A DNA stretch of 64,000 bases from Frigoribacterium sp. VKM Ac-2836 (GCF_013248995.1 NZ_JABRPK010000001.1:744001-808000); one strand, 5' to 3'; shown: positions 47,771 to 57,290, counted from the stretch's first letter. The notes: a model not told the origin generated them from the sequence alone. Translations and numbers: made by a program.

Positions 47771-48919
47771 GTGCCAGCAGTCAATCTCGGAATGCCGAAG
47801 GTCCCCGAAGTCCTCGCCCCGCGCCGCAAGACGCGGCAGATCAAGGTGGGCAAGGTGCTCGTGGGTGGCGACGCCCCCGTCAGCGTCCAGTCGATGACCA
47901 CGACTCCGACCCCCAACATCAACGCCACCCTGCAGCAGATCGCCGAGCTCACGGCCAGCGGCTGCGACATCGTCCGCGTCGCCGTGCCGAGCCGTGACGA
48001 CGCCGAGGCCCTTCCGATCATCGCGAAGAAGAGCCAGATCCCGGTCATCGCCGACATCCACTTCCAGCCCAACTACGTGTACCAGGCGATCGACGCCGGT
48101 TGTGCGGCCGTCCGGGTCAATCCCGGCAACATCCGCAAGTTCGACGACCAGGTCGGCAAGATCGCGGCCGCGGCGAAGGCCGCCGGCGTGTCGATCCGCA
48201 TCGGGGTGAACGCCGGCTCGCTCGAGCCGAGCATCCTGCAGAAGTACGGCAAGGCCACGCCCGAGGCGCTCGTCGAGTCCGCCGTGTGGGAGGCCTCGCT
48301 CTTCGAAGAGCACGACTTCCACGACTTCAAGATCTCGGTGAAGCACAACGACCCGATCGTCATGGTCAAGGCCTACCGTCAGCTCGCCGAGCGCGGCGAC
48401 TGGCCGTTGCACCTCGGCGTCACCGAGGCGGGCCCCGAGTTCCAGGGCACGATCAAGTCGGCGACGGCCTTCGGCATCCTGCTCAGCGAAGGTATCGGCG
48501 ACACCATCCGCGTCAGCCTCAGCGCCCCGCCCGCACAAGAGGTCAAGGTGGGCCTGCAGATCCTGCAGTCGCTCAACCTGCGCGAGCGCAAACTCGAGAT
48601 CGTCAGCTGCCCCAGCTGCGGTCGCGCCCAGGTCGACGTCTACAAGCTCGCCAACGACGTCACCGACGGGCTCGAGGGCATGACCGTTCCTCTCCGCGTC
48701 GCCGTGATGGGCTGTGTCGTCAACGGTCCGGGCGAGGCCCGCGAGGCCGACCTCGGCGTCGCGTCCGGTAACGGCAAGGGCCAGATCTTCGTCAAGGGCG
48801 AGGTCATCAAGACCGTTCCCGAGTCCGAGATCGTCCAGACGCTCATCGACGAGGCCAATCGTCTCGCCGCCGAGATGCCTCCCGGCGAGCTGGGCTCGCC
48901 CGAGGTCGTCACCGTCTGA
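47771..48919 (+). CDS. ispG: 4-hydroxy-3-methylbut-2-enyl diphosphate synthase (GcpE)
   Basis: [4Fe-4S] enzyme of the MEP pathway that forms HMBPP. The cluster ligands are the two cysteines in [11 protein letters not shown] and the third in [14 protein letters not shown], with the Glu of the same motif. The barrel has [22 protein letters not shown] 47771 gives 382 residues ([15 protein letters not shown]); the open frame extends 20 codons further to GTG 47711, but the -10 box at 47759 argues for the shorter form. A strong palindrome follows 34 nt after the stop. Confidence 0.96.
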   Translation: MPAVNLGMPKVPEVLAPRRKTRQIKVGKVLVGGDAPVSVQSMTTTPTPNINATLQQIAELTASGCDIVRVAVPSRDDAEALPIIAKKSQIPVIADIHFQPNYVYQAIDAGCAAVRVNPGNIRKFDDQVGKIAAAAKAAGVSIRIGVNAGSLEPSILQKYGKATPEALVESAVWEASLFEEHDFHDFKISVKHNDPIVMVKAYRQLAERGDWPLHLGVTEAGPEFQGTIKSATAFGILLSEGIGDTIRVSLSAPPAQEVKVGLQILQSLNLRERKLEIVSCPSCGRAQVDVYKLANDVTDGLEGMTVPLRVAVMGCVVNGPGEAREADLGVASGNGKGQIFVKGEVIKTVPESEIVQTLIDEANRLAAEMPPGELGSPEVVTV

Positions 48920-48953
48920 CGCGATCCGCCCCCGGGGCGACGTGACCTGCGTC

Positions 48954-48991
48954 AGGAGGCGCGGTGCGAGGAGTCTCGCACCGCGCCTCCT
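48954..48991 (+). terminator. Intergenic palindrome after ispG, family member 2
   Basis: Perfect 17-bp arms AGGAGGCGCGGTGCGAG and CTCGCACCGCGCCTCCT flank the loop GAGT. No U-tract follows. The core is the same as at 4187 and 59056. Confidence 0.7.
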
Positions 48992-49151
48992 GCGTGTGCC
49001 GGGGCCTCGTCCACGGGGCCTCGGCGTTCTTGTGTCGTCGTGTGACGCTCCGATGTGACGTGGCACGGGGCGTCCGCCAGCATGGAGCACGCACCGCGAC
49101 AGCCTCGGCCCACCACCGAGCGGTGCCCCCGCAGCACCCCGAGAGGAACCC

Positions 49152-50075
49152 ATGACCAGCAGCGCCCCCCTGATCGACGCCCCGAAGAAGGGCCCCGGTC
49201 GACTGATCGCCGTCATCGTCGCGGTCGTCGTCGTCCTCGCCGCCGTCGGCATCGCCATCGGAGTCACCCGTGGCGGTGGCGACGACGAGACGGTCCGCAT
49301 CGGTGTCGTCGGCGCGAGCGACCCCTACTGGGCCGACTTCGTCCAGGCCGCCGCCGACGAGGGCATCACCGTCGACCTCGTCGACTACTCGGATTACGAA
49401 CAGCCGAACCCCGCCCTCGCCGACGGCGAGATCGACCTGAACCAGTTCCAGCACATCGTCTACCTCGCGCAGTACGACGTGGCCTCGGGCAACGACATCG
49501 TGCCGATCGGTTCGACGGCGATCTACCCCCTTCCGCTGTACTCGTCGACGTACACCCAGCTGAGCGATTTCCGGCAGGGCGACACCATCGCGATCCCCGA
49601 CGACTCGAGCAACCTGGCCCGGGCCCTGCTCGTGCTGCAGTCGAACGGCCTGCTCTCGCTGAAGGACGGCGGGACGATCTTCTCGGGCGTCAACGACGTC
49701 GACGAGGCCAAGTCGAAGGTCAAGGTCGCCACGGTGAGCGCGGATCTCGCCGCCACGTCGCTGCCCGACTACGCCGGCGCGATCATCAACAACGACTTCG
49801 CGACGAAGGCCGGCCTCTCGACCGACGACGTCATCGCCCAGGACGACCCCGAGGACCCCTCGTCGGTGCCCTACGCCAACGTCTTCGCCGCGCGTGCGGA
49901 GGACAAGGACAACGCCACCTACCAGAAGCTCGTCCAGATCTACCAGGACACCAAGGCCGTCACCGACGGCGTCGTAGACAACTCGGGCGGCACGGCGATC
50001 ATCACGAAGATCCCCGTGGGCGACCTCGAGAAGTCGTTGACCGAGACCGAGAAGCTCGTCGAACAGAACGGCTGA
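49152..50075 (+). CDS. metQ: Methionine ABC transporter substrate-binding protein, no lipobox
   Basis: NlpA/MetQ-family protein of 307 residues that captures methionine outside the cell. An N-terminal hydrophobic helix at about residues 20-42 precedes the binding domain (VRIGVVGASDPYWADFVQAA; FQHIVYLAQYDVASGND; IPDDSSNLARALLVLQ). MetQ proteins are normally lipoproteins, but here there is no cysteine at all, so the helix probably stays as a signal anchor. The ATG follows GAGAGGAA. The transporter genes follow in the order metQ-metN-metI. No SAM riboswitch motif is visible in the 160-nt leader. Confidence 0.92.
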   Translation: MTSSAPLIDAPKKGPGRLIAVIVAVVVVLAAVGIAIGVTRGGGDDETVRIGVVGASDPYWADFVQAAADEGITVDLVDYSDYEQPNPALADGEIDLNQFQHIVYLAQYDVASGNDIVPIGSTAIYPLPLYSSTYTQLSDFRQGDTIAIPDDSSNLARALLVLQSNGLLSLKDGGTIFSGVNDVDEAKSKVKVATVSADLAATSLPDYAGAIINNDFATKAGLSTDDVIAQDDPEDPSSVPYANVFAARAEDKDNATYQKLVQIYQDTKAVTDGVVDNSGGTAIITKIPVGDLEKSLTETEKLVEQNG

Positions 50076-50158
50076 CCCCACCAGGTCGCCACCACCGGCC
50101 CGGACCGCGCGCAGAACCCGCTCGCGGCCCGGGCCTCCGCCCGTGCCGAGGAGAACGC

Positions 50159-51232
50159 GTGCCCGCCATCACCCTGACCGACGTCGTCAAGACGTACCCG
50201 CCCCGTGAGAAGGGCGCCGCACCGCTGACCGCGGTGGACGGCGTCGATCTCGAGATCGCCGAGGGCGAGATCTTCGGCATCATCGGCTACTCGGGGGCAG
50301 GCAAGAGCACCCTGGTGCGCCTGGTCAACGCCCTCGAGCCCACGACGAGTGGGAGCATCCGCATCGACGGTCGCGAGATCACCGGCCTCCGTGAGCGCGA
50401 GCTGCGAGGGGTCCGGGCGGGCATCGGCATGATCTTCCAGCAGTTCAACCTCTTCTCGTCGAAGACGGTCTGGGGCAACGTCGAGTTCCCGCTCAAGGCG
50501 GCAGGCGTGCCCAAGGCCGAGCACCAGAGGCGGATCAGCGACCTGCTGCACTTCGTCGGCCTCGGCGACAAGGCCCACGCGCGGCCGGACCAGCTCTCGG
50601 GTGGGCAGAAGCAGCGCGTCGGCATCGCCCGGGCGCTCGCGACGAATCCGCGAATCCTGCTGGCCGACGAGGCGACGAGCGCCCTCGACCCCGAGACGAC
50701 GAGCGAGGTGCTGGCGTTGCTGAAGCGGGTCAACTCAGAGCTCGGCATCACGATCGTCGTGATCACCCACGAGATGGACGTCATCAAGAGGATCGCCGAC
50801 CGGGTGGCCGTGATGGACTCCGGTCGTGTCGTCGAGACCGGACCCACCTTCGAGGTGTTCTCCGACCCGCAGCAGGCCTCGACCAAGCGATTCGTCTCGA
50901 CCGTCATCGCGGGCACACCGCACGGCGACGAGCTCGGGGCGCTGCGGGCCCGGCACGACGGCACCCTCGTGTCGGTGCGCATCGCCGAGGGTGGTGTCGA
51001 CCAGCGCGACGTCTTCGCCCTGCTCGCCCGTCACGGCCTCTCGTTCGAGATCGTCTTCGGCGGCGTCAACGACATCCAGGGTCGTACCTTCGGCACCCTG
51101 ACCCTCGCCGTCACGGGCGACGCGGGCGCCGTGCGGGCGGCCGTCGCCGAGCTGGGCGGAAACGCCACCGAATTGCTCGAGTCGGGGCCTGCCGTGCCCT
51201 CCGCCCCCGCCACGAGCACGGAAGGACGCTGA
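50159..51232 (+). CDS. metN: Methionine ABC transporter ATP-binding protein
   Basis: The 357-residue ATPase drives D/L-methionine import. Walker A is GYSGAGKSTLVRLVNALEPT, the Q-loop is GMIFQQFNLF, the signature LSGGQKQRVGIARAL and Walker B ILLADEATSALDPET. The C-terminal NIL domain (from about residue 265) senses methionine and shuts the transporter in E. coli. GTG 50159 follows GAGGAG; the much longer upstream open frame is a shadow of metQ. Confidence 0.96.
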   Translation: MPAITLTDVVKTYPPREKGAAPLTAVDGVDLEIAEGEIFGIIGYSGAGKSTLVRLVNALEPTTSGSIRIDGREITGLRERELRGVRAGIGMIFQQFNLFSSKTVWGNVEFPLKAAGVPKAEHQRRISDLLHFVGLGDKAHARPDQLSGGQKQRVGIARALATNPRILLADEATSALDPETTSEVLALLKRVNSELGITIVVITHEMDVIKRIADRVAVMDSGRVVETGPTFEVFSDPQQASTKRFVSTVIAGTPHGDELGALRARHDGTLVSVRIAEGGVDQRDVFALLARHGLSFEIVFGGVNDIQGRTFGTLTLAVTGDAGAVRAAVAELGGNATELLESGPAVPSAPATSTEGR

Positions 51233-51233
51233 C

Positions 51234-51893
51234 GTGGACTCTCTGATCGAACTGCAGCCCATGCTGTGGCAGGCGGCCGTCGAGACCGTCTACATCGTCG
51301 CCCTGACCCTGCTCTTCGGCGGCATCGGGGGACTCGTGCTCGGGCTGGCGCTCTACTTGACGCGAGGGGGGGCACTGTTCGCCAACCGAGCCGTCTACGG
51401 CGTGCTCAACGTGGTCGTCAACGTGTTCCGACCGATCCCGTTCATCATCTTCCTGGCCGCGGCCCAACCCCTGGCGAGGTTCGTGATCGGTTCGGGCAGC
51501 GGCAACCCGGCGATCATCTTCACCCTGTCGCTCGCGGCGTCGTTCGCCATCTCGCGCATCGTCGAGCAGAACCTGCTGACCGTGCAGCCGGGCGTCATCG
51601 AGGCCGCACGAGCCGCCGGTGCCGGCCCTGCGCGCATCATCGGTACGGTGCTGCTTCCCGAGGCGCTCGGACCGCTCATCCTCGGGTACACGTTCATCTT
51701 CGTCGCGCTGGTCGACATGTCGGCCGTGGCCGGGTACATCGGTGGCGGAGGGCTCGGCAACTTCGCCCTGCTCTACGGCTACCGGCAGTTCAACCCGGTC
51801 GTGACCTGGGCCGCCGTGCTGCTGATCATCGTGCTGGTGCAGCTCGTCCAGTTCCTCGGCAACTGGTTGGCGAGGCGCGCACTGCGACGATGA
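51234..51893 (+). CDS. metI: Methionine ABC transporter permease
   Basis: The 219-residue membrane subunit has five predicted helices and the EAA coupling loop IEAARAAGAGPARIIGTVLLPEA near residue 120 (20-residue core) that contacts MetN. GTG 51234 lies one base after the metN stop, preceded by GAAGGA. Confidence 0.95.
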   Translation: MDSLIELQPMLWQAAVETVYIVALTLLFGGIGGLVLGLALYLTRGGALFANRAVYGVLNVVVNVFRPIPFIIFLAAAQPLARFVIGSGSGNPAIIFTLSLAASFAISRIVEQNLLTVQPGVIEAARAAGAGPARIIGTVLLPEALGPLILGYTFIFVALVDMSAVAGYIGGGGLGNFALLYGYRQFNPVVTWAAVLLIIVLVQLVQFLGNWLARRALRR

Positions 51894-51935
51894 CGGCATC
51901 GGGGGCGGTGAGACGGGGCTGTCGGGGGACTGGTT

Positions 51936-51941
51936 TACAGT
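51936..51941 (+). promoter_or_regulatory. -10 box for the second MoxR operon, leaderless arrangement
   Basis: TACAGT is followed by 7 nt (GGGGCGC) and then GTG 51949. The in-frame GTG at 51940 overlaps the box, so 51949 is preferred. Confidence 0.5.
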
Positions 51942-51948
51942 GGGGCGC

Positions 51949-52980
51949 GTGACCGACACCGCCACCGCCAGCCAGACCCCTCCGCCGGCCTCGGCCCCCG
52001 TGACGCCCGCCGAACTCGAGCGGGCGCGGCAGATCGTCGGGGCGGTGTCGCAGGCGTTCGGCCGCAAGGTCGTCGGTCAGACCGCGCTCCGCGACACCCT
52101 GCTCGTCGCCCTGATCACCGGTGGGCACGTCCTCCTCGAGAGCGTGCCGGGGTTGGCCAAGACGACCGCGGCCCAGACCATCGCGCAGTCGATCGACGCG
52201 AGCTTCCGCCGCATCCAGTGCACGCCCGACCTGCTGCCGAGCGACATCACGGGTACGCAGATCTACGATGCGCAGAAGTCGACCTTCGTCACGCAGCTCG
52301 GGCCGGTCCACTCGAACTTCGTCCTGCTCGACGAGATCAACCGGTCCAGCGCCAAGACCCAGAGCGCCATGCTCGAGGCGATGCAAGAGCGGCAGACCAC
52401 CATCGGCGGCACGGTCTACCGGTTGCCCTCGCCGTTCCTCGTCCTCGCGACGCAGAACCCGATCGAGCAAGAGGGCACGTACCAGCTGCCCGAGGCCCAG
52501 CTCGACCGCTTCTTGTTGAAAGAGATCCTCGACTACCCGACGCCGGCCGAAGAGGCCGAGATCATCCGACGCATCGAGAGCGGCGTCTACGACGAGGCCG
52601 CCGCTCCGTCGACCGGGGTGGGCCTGGCCGACGTCGTCTACCTGCAAGACCTGGCCAAGCGTGTCTACGTCGACGCGTCCATCGTCAACTACATCGTGCA
52701 GCTCATCTACGTCACGCGGCACCCCCAGCAGTACATCCCGGCGACGCTCGCCGACTACGTCGAATTCGGGGCCAGCCCGCGGGCCAGCATCGCGTTCATG
52801 CAAGCCGCCCGGGCCCTCGCCCTGCTCCACGGTCGCGACTACGTGATCCCCGAAGACGTGAAGCACCTGCGGCACTCCGTGCTCCGACACCGCTTGATCC
52901 TCAACTACGAGGCGACCGCCGACGAGGTCGCGCCCGAGACGATCATCGACGCCGTGTTCGGCGCGGTCCAGACCCCCTGA
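51949..52980 (+). CDS. MoxR-family AAA+ ATPase (Bat-type operon copy)
   Basis: The 343-residue protein has Walker A ESVPGLAKTTAAQTIAQ, where GLAKT replaces the GTGKT of the other copy as is common in MoxR proteins. CTPDLLPSDITGTQIYD and Walker B FVLLDEINRSSAKTQSAMLEAMQE follow. It heads the operon MoxR-DUF58-small membrane protein-VWA-VWA-TPR-like, the arrangement of Bat (Bacteroides aerotolerance) loci. Confidence 0.95.
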   Translation: MTDTATASQTPPPASAPVTPAELERARQIVGAVSQAFGRKVVGQTALRDTLLVALITGGHVLLESVPGLAKTTAAQTIAQSIDASFRRIQCTPDLLPSDITGTQIYDAQKSTFVTQLGPVHSNFVLLDEINRSSAKTQSAMLEAMQERQTTIGGTVYRLPSPFLVLATQNPIEQEGTYQLPEAQLDRFLLKEILDYPTPAEEAEIIRRIESGVYDEAAAPSTGVGLADVVYLQDLAKRVYVDASIVNYIVQLIYVTRHPQQYIPATLADYVEFGASPRASIAFMQAARALALLHGRDYVIPEDVKHLRHSVLRHRLILNYEATADEVAPETIIDAVFGAVQTP

Positions 52981-52985
52981 CCCCG

Positions 52986-53873
52986 GTGGCCAGCCTGCTG
53001 CTGCGTGTGCGGACCAAGATGGGCCTCTTCGCCCACCGGCGCACCATCGACCTCCTCGAGGGCGGCTACGCCTCGGTGCACCACGGGCGCAGCCACGACT
53101 TCGACGACCTCCGGGCCTATGTCCCGGGCGACGAGGTGAAAGACATCGACTGGAAGGCCACGGCCCGTCACGGCGAGCCCCTGGTCAAGCGTTACATCGC
53201 GAGCCGACGGCAGAATCTCGTCCTCGTGATGGACACCGGTCGCAACATGGCGGCGACGGCCACGAGCGGCGAGTCCAAGAAAGACATCGCACTGATGGCG
53301 GCCGGCGCCCTCGCCTACATCGCCGCGAAGCACGGCGATGTCGTCTCGCTGGTGGCCGGCGACTCCTCGGGCACCCGCGCGCATCCGGCCGGTGCGACCG
53401 AGGCCCACCTCGAGACCCTCCTGCGGCAGGTCGACCGACGGGTCGATCTCGACGCCCCGACCAGCGACCTCGCCGCCGTGCTCGCCTGGGTCGCGCGGGG
53501 AGTCCGGCGGCGCTCGATGCTGCTCGTGGTCACCGACGACGTCGCGATCGACGAGCACATCACGCGGCTGCTCCGCCGCCTGCGAGCACAGCACGAGATC
53601 GTCTGGCTGACGATCGGCGACGCTGATCTGATGACCCGCTCCGGCCACGCCGGCGAGGTCTTCGACGTCCGCGAGATGTCCGGACTGCCGGCCTACCTCC
53701 GCGAGAACGCCCAGCTCCGACGCGAGTTCGACGACTCGTCCGTCCGCCGAACGGACGACACCGAGCGCGAGCTCCTGGCCCTCGGCATCAGCAGCCAGCG
53801 GCTCGGCAGCCAGGCCGAGGTCGTGTCGGGCCTCTTCGCCCTGATCGAGAAGCACCGTCGTGTCGGGCGCTGA
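52986..53873 (+). CDS. DUF58-domain protein (Bat-type operon copy)
   Basis: The 295-residue soluble protein carries the DUF58 signature LRAYVPGDEVKDIDWKATAR near residue 45 and a VWA-like core with MDTGRNMAATATSGESKKD (a modified MIDAS-like loop). It lacks the membrane helices and disordered N terminus of the other DUF58 protein in this window. GTG 52986 lies 5 nt after the MoxR stop. Confidence 0.92.
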   Translation: MASLLLRVRTKMGLFAHRRTIDLLEGGYASVHHGRSHDFDDLRAYVPGDEVKDIDWKATARHGEPLVKRYIASRRQNLVLVMDTGRNMAATATSGESKKDIALMAAGALAYIAAKHGDVVSLVAGDSSGTRAHPAGATEAHLETLLRQVDRRVDLDAPTSDLAAVLAWVARGVRRRSMLLVVTDDVAIDEHITRLLRRLRAQHEIVWLTIGDADLMTRSGHAGEVFDVREMSGLPAYLRENAQLRREFDDSSVRRTDDTERELLALGISSQRLGSQAEVVSGLFALIEKHRRVGR

Positions 53874-54342
53874 CGACTTCTTCGGGCCCTACCAGTACCC
53901 GCTCTGGGTGCTCTGGCTCGTGCTCGGTCTGGTGGGGCTGGCCCTGGTCGTCGCCTGGTACGTCTTCGTCTTCCGCTTCTCGGCCAGGCGACTCCCGCCG
54001 GCACGACGGGCGGCCCGGGCGGCCTCCCGACCGGCCTCCCTCGCCGACACCAAGGCCAAGTACCTCGGCCTGATCGACGAGGTCGAGGGGGCTGCCGCCT
54101 CGGGTCGGCTGAACGACCGCGGGGTGCACTCCCGGCTCAGCCTGCTGTTGCGATTCTTCGCCCACGAGACGAACGGTGTCGACACGCACGTGATGACCCT
54201 CGCCGACCTGCGCGAGTCGAACCTGCCCCGGCTCGCCGGGGCGGTCGAGCAGTACTACCCGCCGGCCTTCCGTCTCGAGCAGCCCGGCGACCCGGCCCGT
54301 GCCGTCGCCACCGCGAGAGACGTGGTGTCGTCATGGGGCTGA
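53860..54342 (+). CDS. Small membrane protein of the Bat-type operon
   Basis: The 160-residue protein has one transmembrane helix at about residues 14-38 and a cytosolic helical domain (LADTKAKYLGLIDEVEGAAA, SLLLRFFAHETNGVDTH). Its place between DUF58 and the first VWA gene is that of DUF4381-type proteins; family membership is inferred from position and topology. It overlaps DUF58 by 14 bases and the VWA gene by 10. Confidence 0.75.
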   Translation: MSGADDFFGPYQYPLWVLWLVLGLVGLALVVAWYVFVFRFSARRLPPARRAARAASRPASLADTKAKYLGLIDEVEGAAASGRLNDRGVHSRLSLLLRFFAHETNGVDTHVMTLADLRESNLPRLAGAVEQYYPPAFRLEQPGDPARAVATARDVVSSWG

Positions 54343-55331
54343 TCTTCTGGTGGTTGCCGCTCCTCGCATTGGCGGTCGTGGCGGTCGCGGCGTCGCTCTA
54401 CGTGCGATGGAGGCGTAGGGACCGAGCGCGCCTCCGTCGGCTCGGTGTCCCGGTCGCGCACGGCGAGCGACTGACCGCTCTGCCCACCTACCAGCGTGTC
54501 GTGCGGCGCTACCGCATCGCCCTGGCGTTCGTGCTCGCCGCGATGGTCGCCCTGACGGGCATCAGCGTGCTGCTGGCGGCTCGGGTGTCGAGCACCGACG
54601 TCGTCGAACCGCAGTCCTACAAGCGCGACATCATGCTCTGCCTCGACGTGTCGGGCTCGATGACCGAGGTCGACTCCCAGATCGTCGACACGTTCTCGTC
54701 GCTCTCCCAGGGGCTCGACGGTGAGCGCGTCGGGCTCTACCTGTTCGACAGCTCGGCGGTTCAGGCCTTCCCGTTGACCGACGACTACGACTTCGTCCGC
54801 ACGCAACTCGAGCAGTACCGCGACTCGTTCGACACCATGGGCGAGAACGGCATCCGTTATTGGACGGGCACCGATCTCGGTGACGGTGCCTCGCTCATCG
54901 GCGACGGCCTGGCCTCGTGCGTGCTCGGGTTCGGTGACGACGACAGCACACGACCGAAGTCGGTCGTGCTCGCCACCGACAACTACGTGAACGGCAAGGC
55001 CCTGCTCACGCTCACCGAGGCAGCCGACCTGGCGAGCGAGCGTGACGTCCGCGTGTACGCGGTGAACCCCGCCGACCACGGCACCGACGCCGTGGCCGAC
55101 CAGGTCGCCGCCGAGCTCCGTACGGCGGCGGAGTCGACCGACGGTGGCTACTACGCCCTCGACGACTCGACGACCGTCCCGCAGATCGTCGACGAGATCG
55201 ATGCCCGCGAGGCGGGGCTCTTCACCGGCACCCGACGGCTCGTGGTGACCGATCACCCGCAGGGGCTGGTGATCGCCGCCCTGCTCGTGGCCATGGGCGG
55301 GCTCGTGATGCTCTGGCGGGTGCGGCTGTGA
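54333..55331 (+). CDS. VWA-domain membrane protein, BatA-like
   Basis: The 332-residue protein has a transmembrane helix at each end of the N-terminal region (about residues 2-22 and 64-86), then an extracytoplasmic von Willebrand A domain. The complete metal site includes DVSGSMTEVDSQ (DxSxS), and a final helix lies near residue 308. BatA-like proteins are thought to bind partners through the metal site. It overlaps both neighbours. Confidence 0.9.
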   Translation: MGLIFWWLPLLALAVVAVAASLYVRWRRRDRARLRRLGVPVAHGERLTALPTYQRVVRRYRIALAFVLAAMVALTGISVLLAARVSSTDVVEPQSYKRDIMLCLDVSGSMTEVDSQIVDTFSSLSQGLDGERVGLYLFDSSAVQAFPLTDDYDFVRTQLEQYRDSFDTMGENGIRYWTGTDLGDGASLIGDGLASCVLGFGDDDSTRPKSVVLATDNYVNGKALLTLTEAADLASERDVRVYAVNPADHGTDAVADQVAAELRTAAESTDGGYYALDDSTTVPQIVDEIDAREAGLFTGTRRLVVTDHPQGLVIAALLVAMGGLVMLWRVRL

Positions 55332-56434
55332 CCGCTCGTGCGCTGGTCTTCCAGCCGGTGCTTCCCTGGTGGCTCCTCGCCCTGGCCGCCGTCGCCCTGC
55401 TCGGGTTCACCGGCTGGCGCGTCGTAGCCGAGCGTGGCCGACGGCGGGCCCTGCTCACCTGGGCACGGCGCCTGGCGATCGTCGCGTTGCTGCTCGTCGT
55501 CGCGGTGCGGCCGAGTCTGCCCGGCGGGTCGGCCCAGGCGTCGGTCGCGCAGCTCAACGTCTTCTTCGTGGTCGACACGACGTCGAGCATCGCGGCCGAG
55601 GACTGGGGTGACGGCCAGCGTCGCCTCGACGGGGTGCGGTCCGACATCGCCGAGGTGACCACGCAGCTGGCGGGCGCTCGGTTCTCGCTTCTGACCTTCG
55701 ACAGCACCGCCGTCCTGCGGACACCTCTGACCGACGACGCGTCCGCCGTGGTCGCCGCTACGGACGCCATGAACCAAGAAGTCACCTACTACTCGAGCGG
55801 CAGCTCCATCAGCGAGGCGAACGACCTCCTCTCGGAGCGACTGACCGAGGCACGCCAGAGCGCCCCCGAACGGGCCAACGTCGTGTACTACCTCGGCGAC
55901 GGCGAACAGACGAGCGGCACGGAGCCCGAGAGCTTCGCCGGGTCGGCGGGCGACGTCGACGGCGGGGCCGTCTTCGGTTACGGCACCGAGCGAGGGGGGA
56001 AGATGCGCGTCTTCGACGGCTACGGCGACGAGTACTCGACCAAGGAGTACATTCAGGATCGCACTCGACCCGGCGATCCCGACGCCGTCTCGACGATCGA
56101 CGAAGACGCCCTGCGGCGCATCGCCGAGCAGCTCGGCGTGGCGTACGCGCACCGCACGGCCGGCACCTCCGTGGACGCGGCCGTCGCGGATGCTCGCGAC
56201 GGGGCCGTCGCCTCCGACGAGGGGCGGGCCGACAGTCTGATCGACCTCTACTGGATCGCTGCGGTCCCGGCGTTCCTCCTGCTGTTGCTCGACGTCGCCC
56301 TCGTCGCTCGGGCGCTGGGAGAAGTCCGTCCGACGAGACCCCAGCGCGACGAGGGTGTGACGGGTCGTGGGCGTGGCCGAGCCACGACGTCGGCTCATGA
56401 TTCCCCACGATCCGAGAGGCGAGCCCGCCCGTGA
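55328..56434 (+). CDS. VWA-domain membrane protein, BatB-like, altered metal site
   Basis: The 368-residue protein has two N-terminal helices (about residues 12-30 and 48-66), a VWA domain and a helix near residue 317. The metal motif reads DTTSS instead of DxSxS, a conservative Ser-to-Thr change at the second position. The GTG overlaps the previous VWA stop, and the next gene overlaps its own stop. The pair probably acts as a heteromer. Confidence 0.88.
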   Translation: MTARALVFQPVLPWWLLALAAVALLGFTGWRVVAERGRRRALLTWARRLAIVALLLVVAVRPSLPGGSAQASVAQLNVFFVVDTTSSIAAEDWGDGQRRLDGVRSDIAEVTTQLAGARFSLLTFDSTAVLRTPLTDDASAVVAATDAMNQEVTYYSSGSSISEANDLLSERLTEARQSAPERANVVYYLGDGEQTSGTEPESFAGSAGDVDGGAVFGYGTERGGKMRVFDGYGDEYSTKEYIQDRTRPGDPDAVSTIDEDALRRIAEQLGVAYAHRTAGTSVDAAVADARDGAVASDEGRADSLIDLYWIAAVPAFLLLLLDVALVARALGEVRPTRPQRDEGVTGRGRGRATTSAHDSPRSERRARP

Positions 56435-57264
56435 CCGACACCCTCGTCCCCCCGCCCGTCGACGAGATCCGTCGCGCCCACGAGGAGCACGCCGAACCCG
56501 GCGTCGAGCAGTATCGGAAGCGCCTCCGGCGTCGGCTCCTGCTCTGGTCCGCACCGGTGGTGCTCGTCGTCCTGCTCGTGGCCCTGAAGCTGCTCAGCCT
56601 GCCCGCCTTCGCCGCCCTGACGCAGTGGTCGTACGGCGACCGCGAGTTCGAGCGCAGCGCCTCCCTCACCGAGCCGCTCGGCGTCGCCAACGCGATCGAG
56701 CCGTGGGTGCACCACTTCGACCGCGGCACGGCGTACGCGCAGATCGGCGTGCTCGACGTGGCACGTGGTGAGTTCGTCACGGCACTCGACCTCGCCCCCG
56801 ACGACGCGACGATCTCGTGCGTGATCCGTGTCAACCTGGTCCTGACCATCGAGGCGCAGGGCGACGCCGCCCTGCTCGAACTGCGCTACGCCGACGCCGA
56901 AGCGCTCTACGAACTCGGCAAGAAGACCATCGACGAGGCGCCCGAGGGCTGCTTCCAGCCGCCGGAGGACCCCCAGCAGCCCGACACCTCCCAGCCGCTC
57001 GACGACGCCCAGCAGCGGCTCGACGAGAAGGGTGATCAGGCTCAGGGCGGTCAAGGAGACGAGCAGCAGCCGGGTGGTGACGGAAGCGACCCCGGCGCCG
57101 GGGGAGACGACCCCGGTGAGGGCGAGGGGCAGGCCGAGTCCGACGACCCCCTCGACCAGCTGCAGCAACAGGGCGAGCAGAGCCAGCAGCAGCAGCAGCA
57201 GGACACCGACCGCGATCGCTACTACGAGCAGAACCCGGGCGACTACGACGGCAAGCCGTGGTGA
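56431..57264 (+). CDS. TPR-like membrane protein, BatC-like, with Gln-rich tail
   Basis: The 277-residue protein has one transmembrane helix at about residues 37-60. A helical segment with TPR-like spacing follows (RGTAYAQIGVLDVARGEFVT, ALDLAPDD; LRYADAEALYELGKK), then a 110-residue Gln/Asp/Gly-rich tail including seven consecutive glutamines. Position last in the Bat-type operon supports the BatC comparison; sequence alone does not prove it. Confidence 0.7.
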   Translation: MTDTLVPPPVDEIRRAHEEHAEPGVEQYRKRLRRRLLLWSAPVVLVVLLVALKLLSLPAFAALTQWSYGDREFERSASLTEPLGVANAIEPWVHHFDRGTAYAQIGVLDVARGEFVTALDLAPDDATISCVIRVNLVLTIEAQGDAALLELRYADAEALYELGKKTIDEAPEGCFQPPEDPQQPDTSQPLDDAQQRLDEKGDQAQGGQGDEQQPGGDGSDPGAGGDDPGEGEGQAESDDPLDQLQQQGEQSQQQQQQDTDRDRYYEQNPGDYDGKPW

Positions 57265-57278
57265 CCCGGGAGCGCCCC

Positions 57279-57284
57279 TAAGCT
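57279..57284 (+). promoter_or_regulatory. -10 box for proS, leaderless arrangement
   Basis: TAAGCT is followed by 6 nt (GGACGG) and then GTG 57291. No Shine-Dalgarno sequence is present. Confidence 0.55.
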
Positions 57285-57290
57285 GGACGG

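Noticed and set aside
48992-49151. SAM riboswitch before the methionine transporter
   Set aside because: The conserved core elements of SAM-I or SAM-IV type aptamers are not visible in this leader.
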